A DNA stretch of 64,000 nucleotides from NCBI GenBank assembly GCA_023079485.1, contig CM041084.1, positions 18,876,609-18,940,608 on the forward strand, written 5' to 3'. Shown piece after piece: positions 47,258-62,794 of the stretch (positions are counted from its first letter, which is position 1; each line of letters begins with the position of its first letter). Below the pieces are notes generated by a model that saw only the letters and a list, made by a program, of their open reading frames with translations, did no database searches and was not told where the DNA came from. Source of the DNA: Archilochus colubris (Eukaryota > Chordata > Aves > Apodiformes > Trochilidae). The translations under genes were made by a program, and so were the position numbers.

Positions 47258-50200
47258 CTCTAGGCACACCTATACACTTGCTTTTAGACTTTGTTCATTG
47301 TGTATCAAATAGCTTTCTTTTTCAAATCTTCCCACAGTTGTAGCTTGTTAGCAACATCTTGAAAAAAGAATGATTACTAAATGCTATTTACTCTGTCTAG
47401 TCTATCCTCATTGCATTGAATTTAATTGCTTTGGGTTTCTACTAGGCAACTAAGCAGGAATTATTTTTGTTGTTGTTGTTAATTTTATGGATGTTCTCTG
47501 AGTTTGCAAAGGTACTAATTGGTGCTGCAGATACTGTATTATTAGGTTACAAATGTAGCTGGATTATTAGTACCAACAACTTAATTGTAACTATTTTGTT
47601 TCTGGAGATGTTTACAATATTCTGTTATTTTGCAAGCAGAATAACAAATGCAGCAGTTTCAGCTGCAGCCTTTGAAAAATCTCTTGGGTTCAGGATGTTA
47701 CTAACAAGCTACAAATCTGGCAGGCAGAAGAAAAAAAATGTATTTGATATTTGGTGTGAGAGAATCTAAAGCTAACAGGAAATTTATTGGCTTCGGTTCA
47801 CATAGGTTCATACTCTGGCATTTCTGAATGCTCTTGGGATTTAAGCAAATCTCCACATGCAAAGTAAAATTCCAGTTGGATCCATAGATTTGTTTTTTTA
47901 AATGTGCTTTTAGGTCCTTGGAGCTTTTGATCTGGATTCATGGGAAATCTGAGCCAGCTTTGACATGAGGTTTGCAAACTCTTGGATGAACCTGACCTTA
48001 TATTCTGGAAGCAGACAGTAGAGCTGCAGCACTATGAAAACTGTCTTAAAACTATTCACAGCATGTAAAGTTAAGCATGGTTTGAAGCCAAAATATGCTG
48101 CACTTGATTTCATCAACAAATAGTTCTACATTTTTAATAAAATTTTTCTATAGGAGGAGGATCAAACCATTGGACTAAATGGAGTGCCTCAAAATAACCA
48201 AACTTACCAATTGGCTGAAGCTGGAGTTGAATAGTCCACACTAGGCTGGGGCTGGAAAATGTTTTGGTCCATATGCACAGATTGTTACTAATAGACAATG
48301 GGAAAAAAGTTACATCACAGGAACATGAAAGTTAGTTTTAAATATAAAAAAATATGAAGGAAAAAAATTTCTTAACTGCACATAGATATTCAGTCTATTT
48401 CCAATCCCTATTAATTCATCCTAAATCAAGCACTAAACATATGGTATGTGCAGATGGCTCATGCAGCTGCTCGTGCCTAGAATCCAGGTGGGTGTTTCTC
48501 TGCAGTTTAACATACTTTGTCTTAAAATTCTGTTCCAATTTTTAATGAGGAACTTCATGAGAGTGACTAATAACAAATCTTCCAGGTTAGGAATGCTGTA
48601 CAGGAGACAGTATCCTCATCTGGGATTAGCTTGTATTATTACAAAGTGTCAGGGCCAAAATTTGAAATAGGGATCTTCAGGGCATTTTTCCCAATGAGTC
48701 TTTCAGAATATTTTTCAGACACTTGCACATCTGCCTACTTGCATATCCTGCACACAGGTGCTAAGGTTTCTGCACCAGCTTAACACCACACAGTGTGTGT
48801 AAACATATATTCACAAAGAGCAACACCAGATTTATTTTCCTAAAGGCAAAGATTACCAGTGATGAAGTACTCCCAATAGGGCAGGTGGTCAGTGGGAATA
48901 CTTTGGATCAGATAAAGTTACTTAGAGAATTTGTAAATCTAAGTGTTCACCCCAAGACTGACAGTGATGCTTCTGGACAGTGTTTTTTGACTTTTGTAGA
49001 GCAACAACCTGGATCAAATGTGCCTTAGGAAGCACATGATCATACAGGGTCATCATGTCCTTCCTCTGGGGGTAGCTCTGTTTTGTTCTCAGCCAGTAAA
49101 TTAGTCCATATATATTGTGGCTGTTATAAGACTGCTGTACTGATGCTTCCTGCATCATCACCCTAGCTTGACTCCTGCCTTTTCTGCAGCTCTAACTTTC
49201 TTCTTGTTTAGAAGTGTATCTGAAGGAGGTCTCTAATTTTTACCTCTCTCTAGATATTTGTATCTAGCTTAGTACATAGGTATTGTGTCTTTTATTACGT
49301 TTGCATGGGTTACATGAAAGAGTCATCAGTGCCACGGTCTCTCAATCATCAGAGTCTCTCACAGTCATAAACTGCTATGCCTATGGTGGGTTGCATCCCA
49401 GTTCACTGAGGTGCTTCAAAAAAGATGATCCAGGCAGTGTCAAGCTGATATTTTGGTGCTGTCAAAAGATTCTTCTTCTTCCCTTTCCTATTCTACATGC
49501 ACACTCCCAGCTTTACCTTCCACTAGTCCTGGAATTTATCAGAGCATTGATTTGTTTCACTGAATTTGGTAGAAAACTCATTCAGCAATAAAACAAGTCG
49601 TTTATGGAGTTCAGCTGATCACTGTGGAGCCAAACAGTTGTCAAAGCTGAAAGATGGAAGAGCAGGAGAGGAAGGAGCAGAGGAGCAGGACCATCATTCA
49701 TAGGACCAGTTGGCAATTAAGTGTGAAATCAGCTCAGCTGTCTCACTAAACCTCATCTTACAGGAATGATGGCTTGGAGATTGTTGGGATTCAGGGCACA
49801 TTTAGTTCAATGTTTTCCTGTTAGCTAACTTGTATCACTTCATATTTTTTTTGTTTATAAGGATCTAATTCTGAGGTGGTTTTCTCCCTATTCTCACTGT
49901 TTGCATACAGGAGTGTGAATTCTGTCATGCAGGTCAATGCTAGGCAACCTGTTGCTGATCTTTGCAGTCCCTAACTCCATTCTAGGTCTATGCCCACCTT
50001 CTGCGTGGGATGGATGTTGAAATCTTCCTTGGTTTTGTCTGAGGCAAAATTAATGTTGACTAAAATTCAATTCATGTTTTTCCTGAATCCACAGGGGATT
50101 AGTAGAAAGAGGACAAATAAAAGAAAAACAGAGGAAATTGCTTCGTATAAATCAAAAAACATTAGCTAAAAGCAATGGATTTATCCACCAGGATGTTGTC

Positions 50201-50875
50201 TGTTTCTTTCATCTTTGGCTTGAACTGTTCAGATGGTGATTTTTTTAACCTGTGTTTAAATAGTCTCATCACCACTGCAATTTTAAACATTTTTGTAATT
50301 GAAAACTTGAAGGCCCTCAAGTTTCAGGCTTTTATTAATTTAATATAAGTCCTTTTATGTGAAATCGCCTCAAGATATGGTTCCTTTCTGCTCTGAAGAG
50401 CAGAAAGTATAATTTAATTAAGTGGCTCAATCTGAAATGCTGGATTTATTTCTTTCAGAATAAACATTTTTTTTTAAAATCTCCTTCAAAATAAAACACT
50501 TCTCTAAGCAAAAGATGAAAAGATTACTTTCTACTGACATGGCTACAGTGTAATAATAGAGGCGATTTTTCTGCCTAGAGGGTTTCATTTAAATACACTG
50601 TCGTTGCATATAAAAGAGAGAAAGGTTCCTGTTCTTAGTCATGAAAGAAGTGAAAGGCACAGGGAAGCACTTTAGATGAAGAAACGTTCGTGCTGCAAAA
50701 GAATAGAATTGATGTTCTGTTAAGAATATACAACTTACTGCATGTTAAATTGGAAAACAGAAGGTTTGTTGATTATTTTCACAATAATGTTATAGGCTGT
50801 CTTGGAGCAATAATCATAAAAATTAATCTGAAATATTCTCAATATTCTCATTATTGTTTTACTCCTATTTGTACC

Positions 50876-50890
50876 TTTTTTTTTTTTTTT
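50876..50890. repeat. T15 homopolymer
   Basis: Fifteen T bases, followed by AAGAAAAAG. Confidence 0.9.
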
Positions 50891-51989
50891 AAGAAAAAGT
50901 TAACTCAAGGATCCTGTTTTTCATGAACTTGGTTTAAAAAAATGTTTTTGGACTTGCAAATGTGGTTCAGGCTAGGAATCTGTTATGTGTAGGAGGAGTT
51001 AGAGGTATGTATGCACTAAGCATGTATCTATCCACAGTGAGGTATAATACTCAAATTTTTTAAGGGAATTTGTAAATACTCAAAGTTATTTAGAGTGGTA
51101 TAGCTCAATAATTATTTTCATTCTTACTAGCTCAATTTATAATTTACATTTGGGATTAAAAAGGTAACTTTTAATACAAAAGAATCCTAAACAATGTCAT
51201 GTCAAACATGGCATATGAAATCCAATTCAGGTGTTTCATCTGCTCCATACACTGTTGAGGAGCAAAAACCAGAAGTGTACTAGTTCAAAGGATTATAAAT
51301 ACATCCATGTGATAATGCTGTGAGTGTGGAATGATGAAGCATCTATGCTTACTGACATTAGGGAGAAAATATCTTGAAACATACCAATGCAACACATGAA
51401 ACAAAAATCTTCATCTAGAAAGTAAGTTCAGTTCTTCCTGAGCCTTTGAGAGGTCTTGGCTGACTTTTACCCGTTACATTTGCTTTTCCATATATCTGCT
51501 CTTTGGCTATTTTCAAATGACTGGAAGCATAAAGTACACTAATAACTTCACTCTCAAGATTTCCAAACCAAATTTACTCACTTCAGAGTATAACAGGGCT
51601 CTGGCTTATTTTTTGGTGCATAATAGTTTAGATGAGCAAACATGTTTTTGTGTGTCTATACAAACTACATTTCAGCTTAGTCTGGGGCTCTAAACACATA
51701 AATTCATATGAAGCATGGACAGAATATAAAGTGGTGATTGCACAAAAGCCTCAGGAATAAGTGATTTGAGGCATACCAGTGGATTTAGACTAGATTTATA
51801 ATCTCTCAGCTCCAATTTAAAAATTAAACACAAAGAAACAGTTATATTTTAATTTTTAATTTTCTCCGTGCTATGTAGTCATATTCTTCAAGTTAATGGT
51901 GGTTTAAAGCTATGCAAAGCTGCAAATCTTTTGGATTTACTCCCCAGAAATCTTCAGTATTGAGCTGAAGTGGCAGTGAATGTCTCAGT

Positions 51990-52013
51990 AATTATTATTA
52001 TTATTATTTTTTT
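51990..52013. repeat. (ATT)n microsatellite
   Basis: About five ATT units ending in a T run. Confidence 0.9.
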
Positions 52014-55000
52014 AATGGTCCATCAGCAAAAACTGATGAACTTTGCAAACAGCAGTACATGACAAGAGGGTGCAGAGGGACTGTCAGCACTAGGGCCAAA
52101 GCTTGAATACTGTCATATACTTCCATAAAAGCAAAGCTCAGAAGTGCAGCAGAAAAACAACACTCTAGCAAAAGAGAGAGCTAAGCACATTTGGGAAAAC
52201 AAAATGTAAACAAAGAAATGTTCTTAAAAATTATTATTTAAACCTGTAATATTTTAATGACTTGGCAGCTAGCACAATATTGCTCTACAAATAAACAGAA
52301 ACCAAAACCAATGCTCAGCTTGGCCTGGGAAATAAAAGTACAATCACTCAGATTAAGCCCTCTGCTTTTCACAGAAATTCATGGCTGCATAATAAGATAT
52401 AATTAGACTCAAGCTGCAGTGGGAACTGCTGGAATAATTTGTTGGGTCATTCTGTGGTAGAGTTAATGAGTAGACAGGATGTCCTCAATGGAGAAAACCT
52501 TCATATTTGCTACCTTACTAGCTACCTCAGATCCTTTGATGTCTGACAAAGTATTAGGAAATGAGTAGAGGCATACCCTGGAATGAAGAATAATACTGTT
52601 GAATTCCCTATTCCTGCCAGGAGAGAGAATTAAGTTGTGTGATTCTGTAAAATTTGAGGTTGCCATCTATAAAATACACAGGAGCAGGTAAGAATAGTGT
52701 TTTATGGAGCAAGCTATCAAATCTGATTATTTCATGCACGTGTCTGTTGGTTTCCCAAGTGGAGTTAATTTTAGATCCTGTGACTGGATGATCAAGGAAG
52801 AGGGAAAGATACCCAGCTGAGTGCAGAGTTTGTACCTGTCATCAAATGCCAAATCCCTCATTCTGAGTTTGAATCAGACATAGATGGCACCAAGGTGTGT
52901 GTTAAGTTTCTAAGGACAACAGAGTTCAGGAAAGGACGCTAAGGCAAGAGGGAAGGGATAACACAAAAAATATAGGTTAGGGTATGCTCTGAAAGAGAAG
53001 AAAATAATTCCCTAGACACATGTCCTGTGGGAAGTTTGTATAGCACTGAAATGAATGAGCCAACTGTAAAAAGTAGTAGAGATCTTAAGGAACTGTAGAA
53101 AATACATCACTGAATGATTTCTTTCTTCTACAGTCTTTCATGCTTAAAATTCCTTAGAAGCAACATCACACCAAGACCTATTAAGTTAATGTGATTAAGT
53201 TATACTTATTTCTGAAGCCTGTGTAAAAGAGTAACAGAGCATATCAGGCCACGTGTGATGCTGCAGCTCAGCAAGCCAGTGCACAATTAAAGGTTGCTTG
53301 CTTAGAGGCAGCCCCAGGAGAAGTAAGGCTTAGACCTGCTTCTTAGTGAGACTTTCTACTAATTCTGCTCCACCAGTTGCTAGGTTTTTGAAGAAATAAA
53401 TATAGAATGTTATATAGAAATAGATGGATTACAAAGATGCATGCACATATGCACATACAGTTGTACCATGAATATATACAGGATTAATCTCCTTCCCCCC
53501 CAAAATTCTAAAGGATGTTTCCATAAAGGGATTGCTATTTCAAATTTGATGTAACAGTGAGCTTCAGCAACCCAAATTAAGGATGTACTGCATGTAGGGT
53601 TATCTGGAGCTCTGCTGCGTGGAAATACTAAGCATAACATGAACAATTCGTTATTATTAAACTCCTGTCCAGTCTAATGATCCAGTTTAGAACAGGAAAA
53701 TATGTGGCAGGGAACTGCACTTGAGAGGGAAAAAGGCAATAGAGCAGCAGACAGACTTCATTTTTCAGAATGCTATAGAGAGCAAGGTTAAAACAATGTT
53801 CTGTGTAAATGACTTCAGAAAAATACTTTTAAAGTCAAGTCATAAACATTTTTAATGCATGAAATAAGATGGCTGTCTGTGACCTATTTTCAGAAGTGAC
53901 TTAGATATAATTCATACTAAGGAAATACAAGTCATGTGCAGAAGTGTAAGATTTTTGATTTCTGCCATTAAGTGGATAAAATTCCCTAGGGAGACACTTT
54001 CATCTTTAGACACCTAACGAGGGTATCAGTGTCACCATTTTTGTATGAGCATAGCTGTGTTTCTGGGTGGGAGTTGTTGGGGTTGCTGGTGTGATTATGG
54101 AGATACAGATCAAGAACAAAGTTTTAATGTAGATATGAGAACCTACTTTTACCCAATGTATGGCTGCAGTCACCCTCAAAATGTGACACCTATTAAGCTC
54201 TCGGATGAGCTGAATCATTCTGGTAGCTCCCATGACTTCCAGATGTGGAAGGCAGCTAACAGAAGAACAGGTAAATGCCTAAACCAAGCTGGGTTGTACC
54301 CAGACCTCTTCACAATAAAATCCAGTCCTAGCATTTTGTTGTAGGTTTGTTAACTTTTTAGTTACTGTTCCTCTGTAACCAGCTCCTGTTTCTCATGGAC
54401 CACCTACCTGACTAGAGAAAGACAGAGATATCATAAAAATATTTGACACAGAAGGTAAATGACACAGAGTTTGCTTAGAGCATGCAAAAATTTGACTTCT
54501 GTAACACTCATCTTGCTACAACTGACACCAGCTGCTTGTTCCTTATATCCCCAGTGATTCTTTCCTGTCATGTTGGACTTTCAAGGACTGCTACAAAAGG
54601 AAAATTTTCAGAAACTGACTTGTACTAAAAGAAAACCTTATTTTCATGCATTTGTCCACTTTCATGGCCTCAGCAGTTATATGTTGTGGAACTCAAAACT
54701 CAACTCTGCCCTTCTCATCTGCTTGCACACCTACCATTTACAACTGTGGCATTATGTGGGACAAAATCTTTGATCTTAGAAAGGAGGAAGAGGTTTGCTT
54801 CTTTTTATTTTATTTGGTGACCTCATAAAAGTTCTTAAAATGTTATGCACTTGAGGAAACTGATAATCTAAAAATATTTTATTTAAAAAAACCTGTTGTC
54901 TAATAAAATCAGCTTTATCTGGAATCATACATACATGGAATAGGTAAACTGGCATAGTTAATGTGAGGAAGGAGAATACATTATCCTATTCAATTGCACT

Positions 55001-55104
55001 GCCATTATGCCAATCAATTTCCTTAAGTAGTGATGCTATAATGGCCTGATTCTTTGAGACTGGAAATGTATCCTGCAAATCTTATTTGCAGTAGTTTATG
55101 TGGC

Positions 55105-55119
55105 TTTTTTTTTTTTTTT
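55105..55119. repeat. T15 homopolymer
   Basis: Fifteen T bases with no associated element seen. Confidence 0.9.
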
Positions 55120-56614
55120 AAATTGCTTTCCTAATTGTTTACTTCATTGCCTGCCAGATGATAGACATTTCTGGACATGGGCAGCAATGTTCTGTGCTCA
55201 CATCTCTGATTTATGTATTCCACTCTCAAAAGCAATTCTTCCAGATAATAAAATACTGTAGGAAAATTCCTCTATCTGTACTTATTTTTTAAAACCTGAG
55301 TTCAGTTTAGTTATATTATAAGCCTTGATGTGCCATGAGGCTGGAAATGAAAGCATAGTCTTAAATTAGAAAAAACTTTGATGACAGCTGTGATGGCAGT
55401 GAATTATGCATCCCTTTAGAAAAACATGAAAAATCTTCATTTTTCTGTTATAATTAGCTGAGTGTATGCCCCCTTGTCCCTTTGTTCTGATTGTTCCTGG
55501 ATTTCTTCCCATTAAGAAGAAAAAGGAGCATCTGCCTCAGTTGCTCATTAGCCACCAGTCCAGGGGACATGTTCTTGGGAAGGCAGCCAGGTCCTCAGAG
55601 GTACTGGACCTGGTAGTTCTCTCTCAATACCTCTTGCATCAGCTAGAGGAGATCAGAGGCACGGGGTGATGCTGATGACTTGAAGCTAGACTTGTTCTGC
55701 CTTGGGAAGCTGACGTCAAATTGTTTGGGAGATGTAATGCCCTTTTCCTAAACAGATGAAACTTATTTTCTTCTCTCATATTCAGCTGGAATTACCCAAC
55801 ATTTCAAAAGCTGTGGGAGGAAGATGAGAAGGGTGGGGTCTGAAAAGCATCCCTACAGAGCCTTTGTGCTCCATTTTTGCCTGAAACCAGGATAACAAGG
55901 GTCTTCCCCTGCTGATCAGGGACAGGCACCTGGCAAGGTTAAAGTTTATATAATGGCTAAAAGAAAGTATTCAAGAGGAATAATGCTTCCTCCATTGAGG
56001 ACCAGATAGCAGGACTGGCTCAGACCTGTGGTACCTCATCCTTTTCCAATTCCAGCAGCAATCAGCAGAAGGTTCTTCAGGCCATAGGGGAAGTCAGGTG
56101 TTAAATGCTCAAGTTTATGGGGACATGTAATAAGTTCTGACAGAAAAAAAAAAATCTGTTTCCCCTGCAGTTTCTGTTAGAACTAATTACTGGCACTGGG
56201 AATGCCCCTATTATTCACATCAATTTTCTGCCTGTCTCTGCTATAAAAGAGTTGGCTTCTCAGCAAGTCTTCTCAACCTCTCTCTGAGATGGATTTTCAC
56301 ACTGTTTCTTGTCTCTAGGGTCTCTGCTTAGCCTCCATGAAAAAATAATTATAATAAAGTTAATTGGGTTACTATAGATTTATACACCAGTGTAGAAAAA
56401 GCAGTCACTTTTTTTTTTTTCCCCAGGTTTCACTATTATATTCCAATGGGGAATGGTCTTGAATCTTAGTCATTGATCCAGAGCACATTCATTCTATCTC
56501 TGGCCTGCAAGTTTTAGGTATTAAAAGAAATATTGTTTTGCTATCCAAACAGAATCAATTCAACAAAATGTGAGATGAGCTATGAAAAAAGTCACAATTT
56601 GTAAAAACAAAATA

Positions 56615-56630
56615 ATTAATATATATATAT
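56615..56630. repeat. Short (AT)n run
   Basis: ATTAATATATATATAT, about six AT units. Confidence 0.85.
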
Positions 56631-57873
56631 GCTGTAAGTGGCATTGGAGTCACTATTAGAAGCTTGGTTTTTTACTGTATTAACTAAAGCATCTCTGGAA
56701 GTGGCTGTGGGCCCTTAGCTTCTGGTAAGTGGGTAGCTTTCAGAAAGAAGCTGTTTTGAGTTATAGAGAGAATATGTTTATTCAGGGTTTTGTGGTTGTC
56801 ATCCCTCCTTTTTGTATCAGTTTTATTTAGCCTATTTTTATGCCCAAGAATTTTAATTTTTCTTTCTCAGAACTCCTGAGTTCGTGATGTGTAGAGCATC
56901 ATCCTCAGTTACTATAGAATCTGATAGGAAGTGAAGTTCTGTTCAGACCGGTGACTATACCATGGGTTTATATCCTGAATTTCCGTTTTTCGTTCTTCCC
57001 AACAGCAGTGGAGAAACCATATGAAGCAGATGCAGGTTTGGTTTTGCAAGCAAGACAACATCTCTAGAAGCTTCTGAAAGCACAAGGGTAAACACAATAG
57101 CTTCTGGGCATATTCCAAGGTTGAAAAACAAACCCGTCTGCATCTCCTCAGTCTCCTTCTGTTTGGAGACATCAACACTGTAAACAGCGCTTGCTTCGCT
57201 CAGGGGAGCATATGTATCACAATATGGCCTTTAATTACTCAGTCATAAACTATTTCTGAAGTAATGTGGAATTGTATCCATATTGCTCTGCAACCTCAGA
57301 TCACTGTTGGCTGCTCTGCATGTGCCAGGCAAAGACCCCGAGTTCCTTGTGAGAGAAATACGTAGAATTGCATAGTCATACACGATAAAATACGTGCACA
57401 TATTTGAATGTTGTCTTTAGATCACATTAATTTTCAGCTAAAAAAATAATGCACCCTCTTGCAAGGCTGTTTTGCAGTGTATTTTTCTGCCCACAAACTC
57501 AGTACAGCTTTGTTGTGTGTAGTTGGTTTTGGAGGATGGAGCCTTGTACAGCTCCCCAGAGCTGTAGTAGACACTGCATGACCTGAGAAAGGTTCTGTCA
57601 AGCACTAGTCCATATGAATACATATTTCAGTCTCTGATGAACATACACGTTGTTGTGTGTTTATACTGAGAAACTACAAATATTAGCTTAAGATAGACTC
57701 CTTCTGGAATTCCTAATGAAGTTTCTAGTAGTCTGTTGAGTTTAGTAATATTACTTGAAATACAGGCCTTAATTATTCCATCTAGAAATGCTTGCACAGA
57801 CTTATGTAGAATTTTACAGGACTCAAATCTTACACTGTGCAATACAGTATGCTGTGATTTTTTCCTTTCTTGA

Positions 57874-57890
57874 TTTTTTTTTTTTTTTTT
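57874..57890. repeat. T17 homopolymer
   Basis: Seventeen T bases between TTCTTGA and GCTTTCC. Confidence 0.9.
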
Positions 57891-60800
57891 GCTTTCCTGC
57901 TCTGTAGTTAAGAGAAGACATGTTTAAAATATTTGAGAATGAAATGCATGACCTAAGATGTGTCAAGTCATTGCAGCGTGTAATTTTAGGGATGAAAATG
58001 GGGATTGGAAAAAAGAAATGCTGATGGATCCAAAGCTCTGCAGTCCCAAAGGATGCCACTGTAATGTAATTTACTCAAGATTAAAGGAAGAGGGGAAGGG
58101 TCTCTGCTGCCTGTCATACTGCACTAACAACAAACAGCACATTTTAAAATGATTAATGGTGAGAGGATTTTAAAATAATTAATTTTAACAGATGTTAATA
58201 AACAGTATTTAATAGGAAAAAGGCCGTGCAGAATGGCTGATATTTATTTATGTCTACTCAGGGGTACAAAAAGAGAAGAATATGAATTATTCCTGACATC
58301 TCAATTCTCAGCTGGATTCTATTGCAGGTAGAAAAACTATGCAGTATCTTTAGTTTATTATAAGCTTTGTGACCTCTGTGTGTGGTTATGAAACAAAGTG
58401 TTGACAAATACTTTCCTATAAGCAGAGAGCAGTACTGTGGGCATGGAAATTTGGAATTTCTTTGCTTCAACTAGCCCAAAGTATATCTTAGTCTCTGTTC
58501 AGTCATTTTGAGGTTATTGCTGTAGTGCAAAAAATGCAGACTTAAGGAGAGATGCTTGTCTCAAACTTGGGAGCAGGGTGCTAGTAGTTGTGTGCATGGC
58601 TGAGGATAAATAAGAGGAGTAGGAAAGGCAGGGAAGAGGTGGTCATGACTTTGTCTTTCCCTCTGAGCCTTTGTGCTGGTATGGAAAAGGTCTAGAGGAG
58701 GTGTCCCAGGAGAAAGACAGTGAAATAATGACTAAAAGCATCAGGACTCTGCTATGCATGGGCACGAGGAGGAAAGCTACAAATTAATTGTGATGTGAAA
58801 AAGAAGGAGAAATGAGATCTTTAGTGGTATAAGTCAAGAGAACTCTGTCTGAATCAATGAATAAGTGCTAAAGGAACAAATTTTGTGAGACAGGTGTCTG
58901 TTTGCTCAGTGTGCACTCAAAATTGTGGGGCAGGGACGATGCTGCATGTGTTGATACTGTGGAAAGAAGGGACAGACCAAACAAAAATACTTAACATGAT
59001 AAAATCCCCTCTGTCCCCTGCCCTGTGTATACAAAGCACTCACTGTTTCATCTTAGGAGTGGACCTGGCTGCAGAGCCAAGAGCTAGAGTCCAGCCAGTT
59101 AGCTGCACAGAGCCCCCAGGTATTCCTCGCTGGGACTTTGGCACTGAATAGTTTAATTTTAGATGCTTCACCCTCACCACCCGTCATTGCTGCTACAGAA
59201 GAAAGCCTTGCTTTTCTTGGCTTGAGTAGCTCTTGCCAATTGTCTTTTTTATTAACTGAATCTATTTGCACTCACAATAAATAATCCTTTTCTAAAAAAT
59301 TCCATGTTCTGTGTAAAGACATGACACATATTCTTGAAATAAACTGAGATGAGGATCAAGGTAGTTCTGGGCCAGTGTTCTGGGGAGGAGAAGTCCTATG
59401 TAACACCACAGGGATTATTGAAAGTGTATTTCCCTACTACAGAACAGGTTCCTGGGAAGAAGTACCTAAGGAGGAAGATGCTTTATGTTATTTCTTACTC
59501 TGATTACAAAATCTTCATCACTTCCTAATGTAGACACAGCAGTAATTTGTCAGCCTTGCTGTCTCAAAGATCAAGTCCGCTACAAGTCTTGCCATGACAA
59601 TTCTTACATAAGTTCCTCTCAGGCTTTTGTTTGTCTTTTCACTCCAAAACTGTCCTGTTTTCCACAATAATCTATTTTAGGGCACCTTGTCTCCTCCTGA
59701 TAATTCTTGCTTCTCCACTGTTCTCCTGTTCTCCCCAATCCTTATAGTGAAACCCTTTTGTTCTTCTTTCCTCAGTCCCAAGTCACAACCTTCTCACCTC
59801 AGGCACTCCATCACTGTTCATTCTGTTAACTGAATCAATTTTGGTGGCTGTCATCTCCTGCTGCCATGCCTGTATCTGATTTTGTGGGTTTTTTTGAGAG
59901 AGGAAGAAAGAGGAAAGACTTAAAATTCCCCTCTCACTGCAAGACAGAAACAGCCAACAATTATTAAAGAAACTCCAAATGTATAGAAGAGATCTTGGAG
60001 ATATATCTAGGGAAGGGTAGACATATGGTAGTTCCAGATGGAGCTGTGATGCCCCCTGGACTTGGCAAAGCATATTGAAGGCCCAGGGCAAAACAGCTGT
60101 TGGAGAAGGGTGAGAATAAGAAGGTAACTGATGTGGGACTTCCTTCTTACCCACTTCTCATCTCTCACTGTTAGCAGCTAAACTTTCTAGAGTGAATCAT
60201 AATATTGTTACCACAATGTTAGGTTTGTGTATCTGTTATTTGGCTTACTTATTTATAATTGCATTTTTCTGAAACTAGAAATCTTAGACACCCTCCGAAG
60301 TCCACCACTCATTGAAAGGAATGCCATGTAACACTTTATTTGGTTGGCTGACAGTCTTACAAAGTTTTTTTAAGTTGCCAAAGAAGCCTTTTTCTCCCCC
60401 CTTGTTTTCTTTTCTGTCGCAGAACCAAGCTCTGGGAGCATGGACAATGCTGTCAACCTATTGCATGACACAGTCAGTCTTAGTTTTCCCTCAGCTGTCC
60501 TTGGAAAAGAAAATAGTTGGGACCAGACTGCAGTTGCCCAATGTAGACATTAGGCCAGCTCCTCCTGGTAGGCTGTAATCAGGCTAGATATAATAGAAAT
60601 TGATCACTATTTGCATTTAGGTTTTATTGTCTGTGGTTTAGGTATTCTGTCCTTGTTATTGTCTCAGCCACTTCAGTTTATAGCCTGGCTGAGTCTATGC
60701 TGTCCCAGCACTAATAGGTGGTAGAGAGGGTGACTGTACTGTGTTCAGATCCAGGCTGGTACACGTACACAACCCAATACTCTGTTGTGCACACTTCCAA

Positions 60801-62794
60801 AAGCCTTTTTTTGATGCAGGTTTGGAGGTCTCTGTGCAAGCTCCTTGGTATGGCTTCTCCTTAAGAATAATAGGAAAGTCTGGGGCAAGATATATCCCAT
60901 TAGTCATGAACTACATTTGAACAGCAGAGCATTATAAAAATTCTCTGGAATGTCAAGGAACAGGCAATCACTACTAGCCTGAGATCAGAAAGATCCTTCC
61001 TCTCAAGGGTTTCTCATTGTATGTTTGCCTCACAATTTCTTCTGAAGCAGGTGGTGCTACCATTGTTAGAGCAGGATACCAGATTTGACAGACCAGGGCA
61101 ACGTGTGCTTCTTTGTTCCCCTTCCTTCTGCCTCTGAGGCAGCTGCAGTGGACTGCAAGTTCTCCTTTCTCCCTTAGAGTCCAGGAAAGGTTTGTAGCAT
61201 GTAGAATATTGCTTTTCACTGAATTAGGGTTCCTTATTTGTTGCACAACAGTCTGGAATTCATTAATGAAGAGTGGTCTAAGAGTTTGTAAGTACAAGGT
61301 GATCACCTAGGCAGGGGGACTTTAAAGCTGTGTGACATTATTTGTCTCAACATTTGTGCATGGTAGCATGTGGGGAAGAGCAACCACATCAGAGAGCAGT
61401 TGAGACACAGAGCATTTGGGGAATGGGGAAACTGTTTTCGTTGGTAGAGGGAAGGCTCAGTGGTCTCCCAGGTGGGAAGAGCAGGCAGGCAGGGAGGAAG
61501 GGACTGCACTTCCATGCAGTGTGACTTGCAGGCTTTCATCTTCAGGTGTCCAAAATTGTGGATGGGCTTCCAGCTGAATGAACCTTTTACCTGCCAGAAC
61601 TTGTGTGGCCATTCTCAGAGAAGCCAGGGCTAGAGAACTGGGTGCCATGTCACTGGGGTCCTGTACAGAACAAGACATCAGAACTGAGGCCACACGCAGA
61701 TTTTGTCCACAATTTCCTCCAGAGTGCAAACCTGCATTACTGAGCCTTAATTCTATTTCCAGTTATCATCCCCAGCTGTTTCAGCCTGCAGTATGAGCTC
61801 TTTTATTAGTAACAGCTGCACCAAATTTCAGAGGCAATGTTCTTGTTAATTTTGCCTGAAGCGGATTCTGAATGACTTGAAATGTCTCTAATGTATTTAT
61901 GTGCCTTTGATTTTGTTTTACGACTCAACAGAAAAAGTGAAGACCAGAATTATACTCAAATAGAGAGAAAGGAAAAAAATATTATTAAGAGGGTTACCTT
62001 TAGCTTTTATCTTTCTGCTACTGTATTTGTTTTGGGGTTTATGAACATAATAAATTTCAGGGACTAAGTGGAGTCTGCTCAGTCTATTAAGGTTCATTTT
62101 CTTTTAATACTCTAATCCCCTCAGGATGACATTTGCCATAATTGTTTCTTGAATGATCCTCTAGTGTTTAAGCTTCAGCCTCTGACTCATAAACTGTTCT
62201 GCATACACTTGTGGCTCTGTGCAAAGAAAAATGAGACACATGACATCTGTTTCAAATTTGTTTTTCTTTACTTTGCAGTTATGCCCCATGTCCTCTTATC
62301 TGTCTTCCAGCAAAAAATAGTGAGTACATTTAGCATTAACTATACTGTTTAAGATTTTATATGCCAAAATTTAATCTCTTCAAACTGCATTTTTATAGTC
62401 AGTAAATTCAGGTTTTATGATCTCTTTTCAGATATTTTTTTGTGCTTGGATCAATAGTACTGCCCTTCTTCTGAACTTTGAAAACATTACAAACACTAAG
62501 CAGGCCCATGGAGTTGTGCTGTCCAGAACAATAGATTGCATTGAAGGAAGAGAGCAGCCAGACTGCACTTTTTTGCACTCACAACTAGTTTTGACTTGTG
62601 GCTTAAATTCTACGTATACCTTCCTACCAACTTTTAAAATTCCTTTGCATTGTTTAGATTAATCTGGCTCTCTAGTAGGTATTGAACAGTTTGATATTTT
62701 TAGTCTCATTTCTGTTATTCTCAACACTAGAATTTTATTTCCATGGAAATAACTTACTGAAAAGTGACAAAAAGATCTTTCTTAAAAATCCAGT

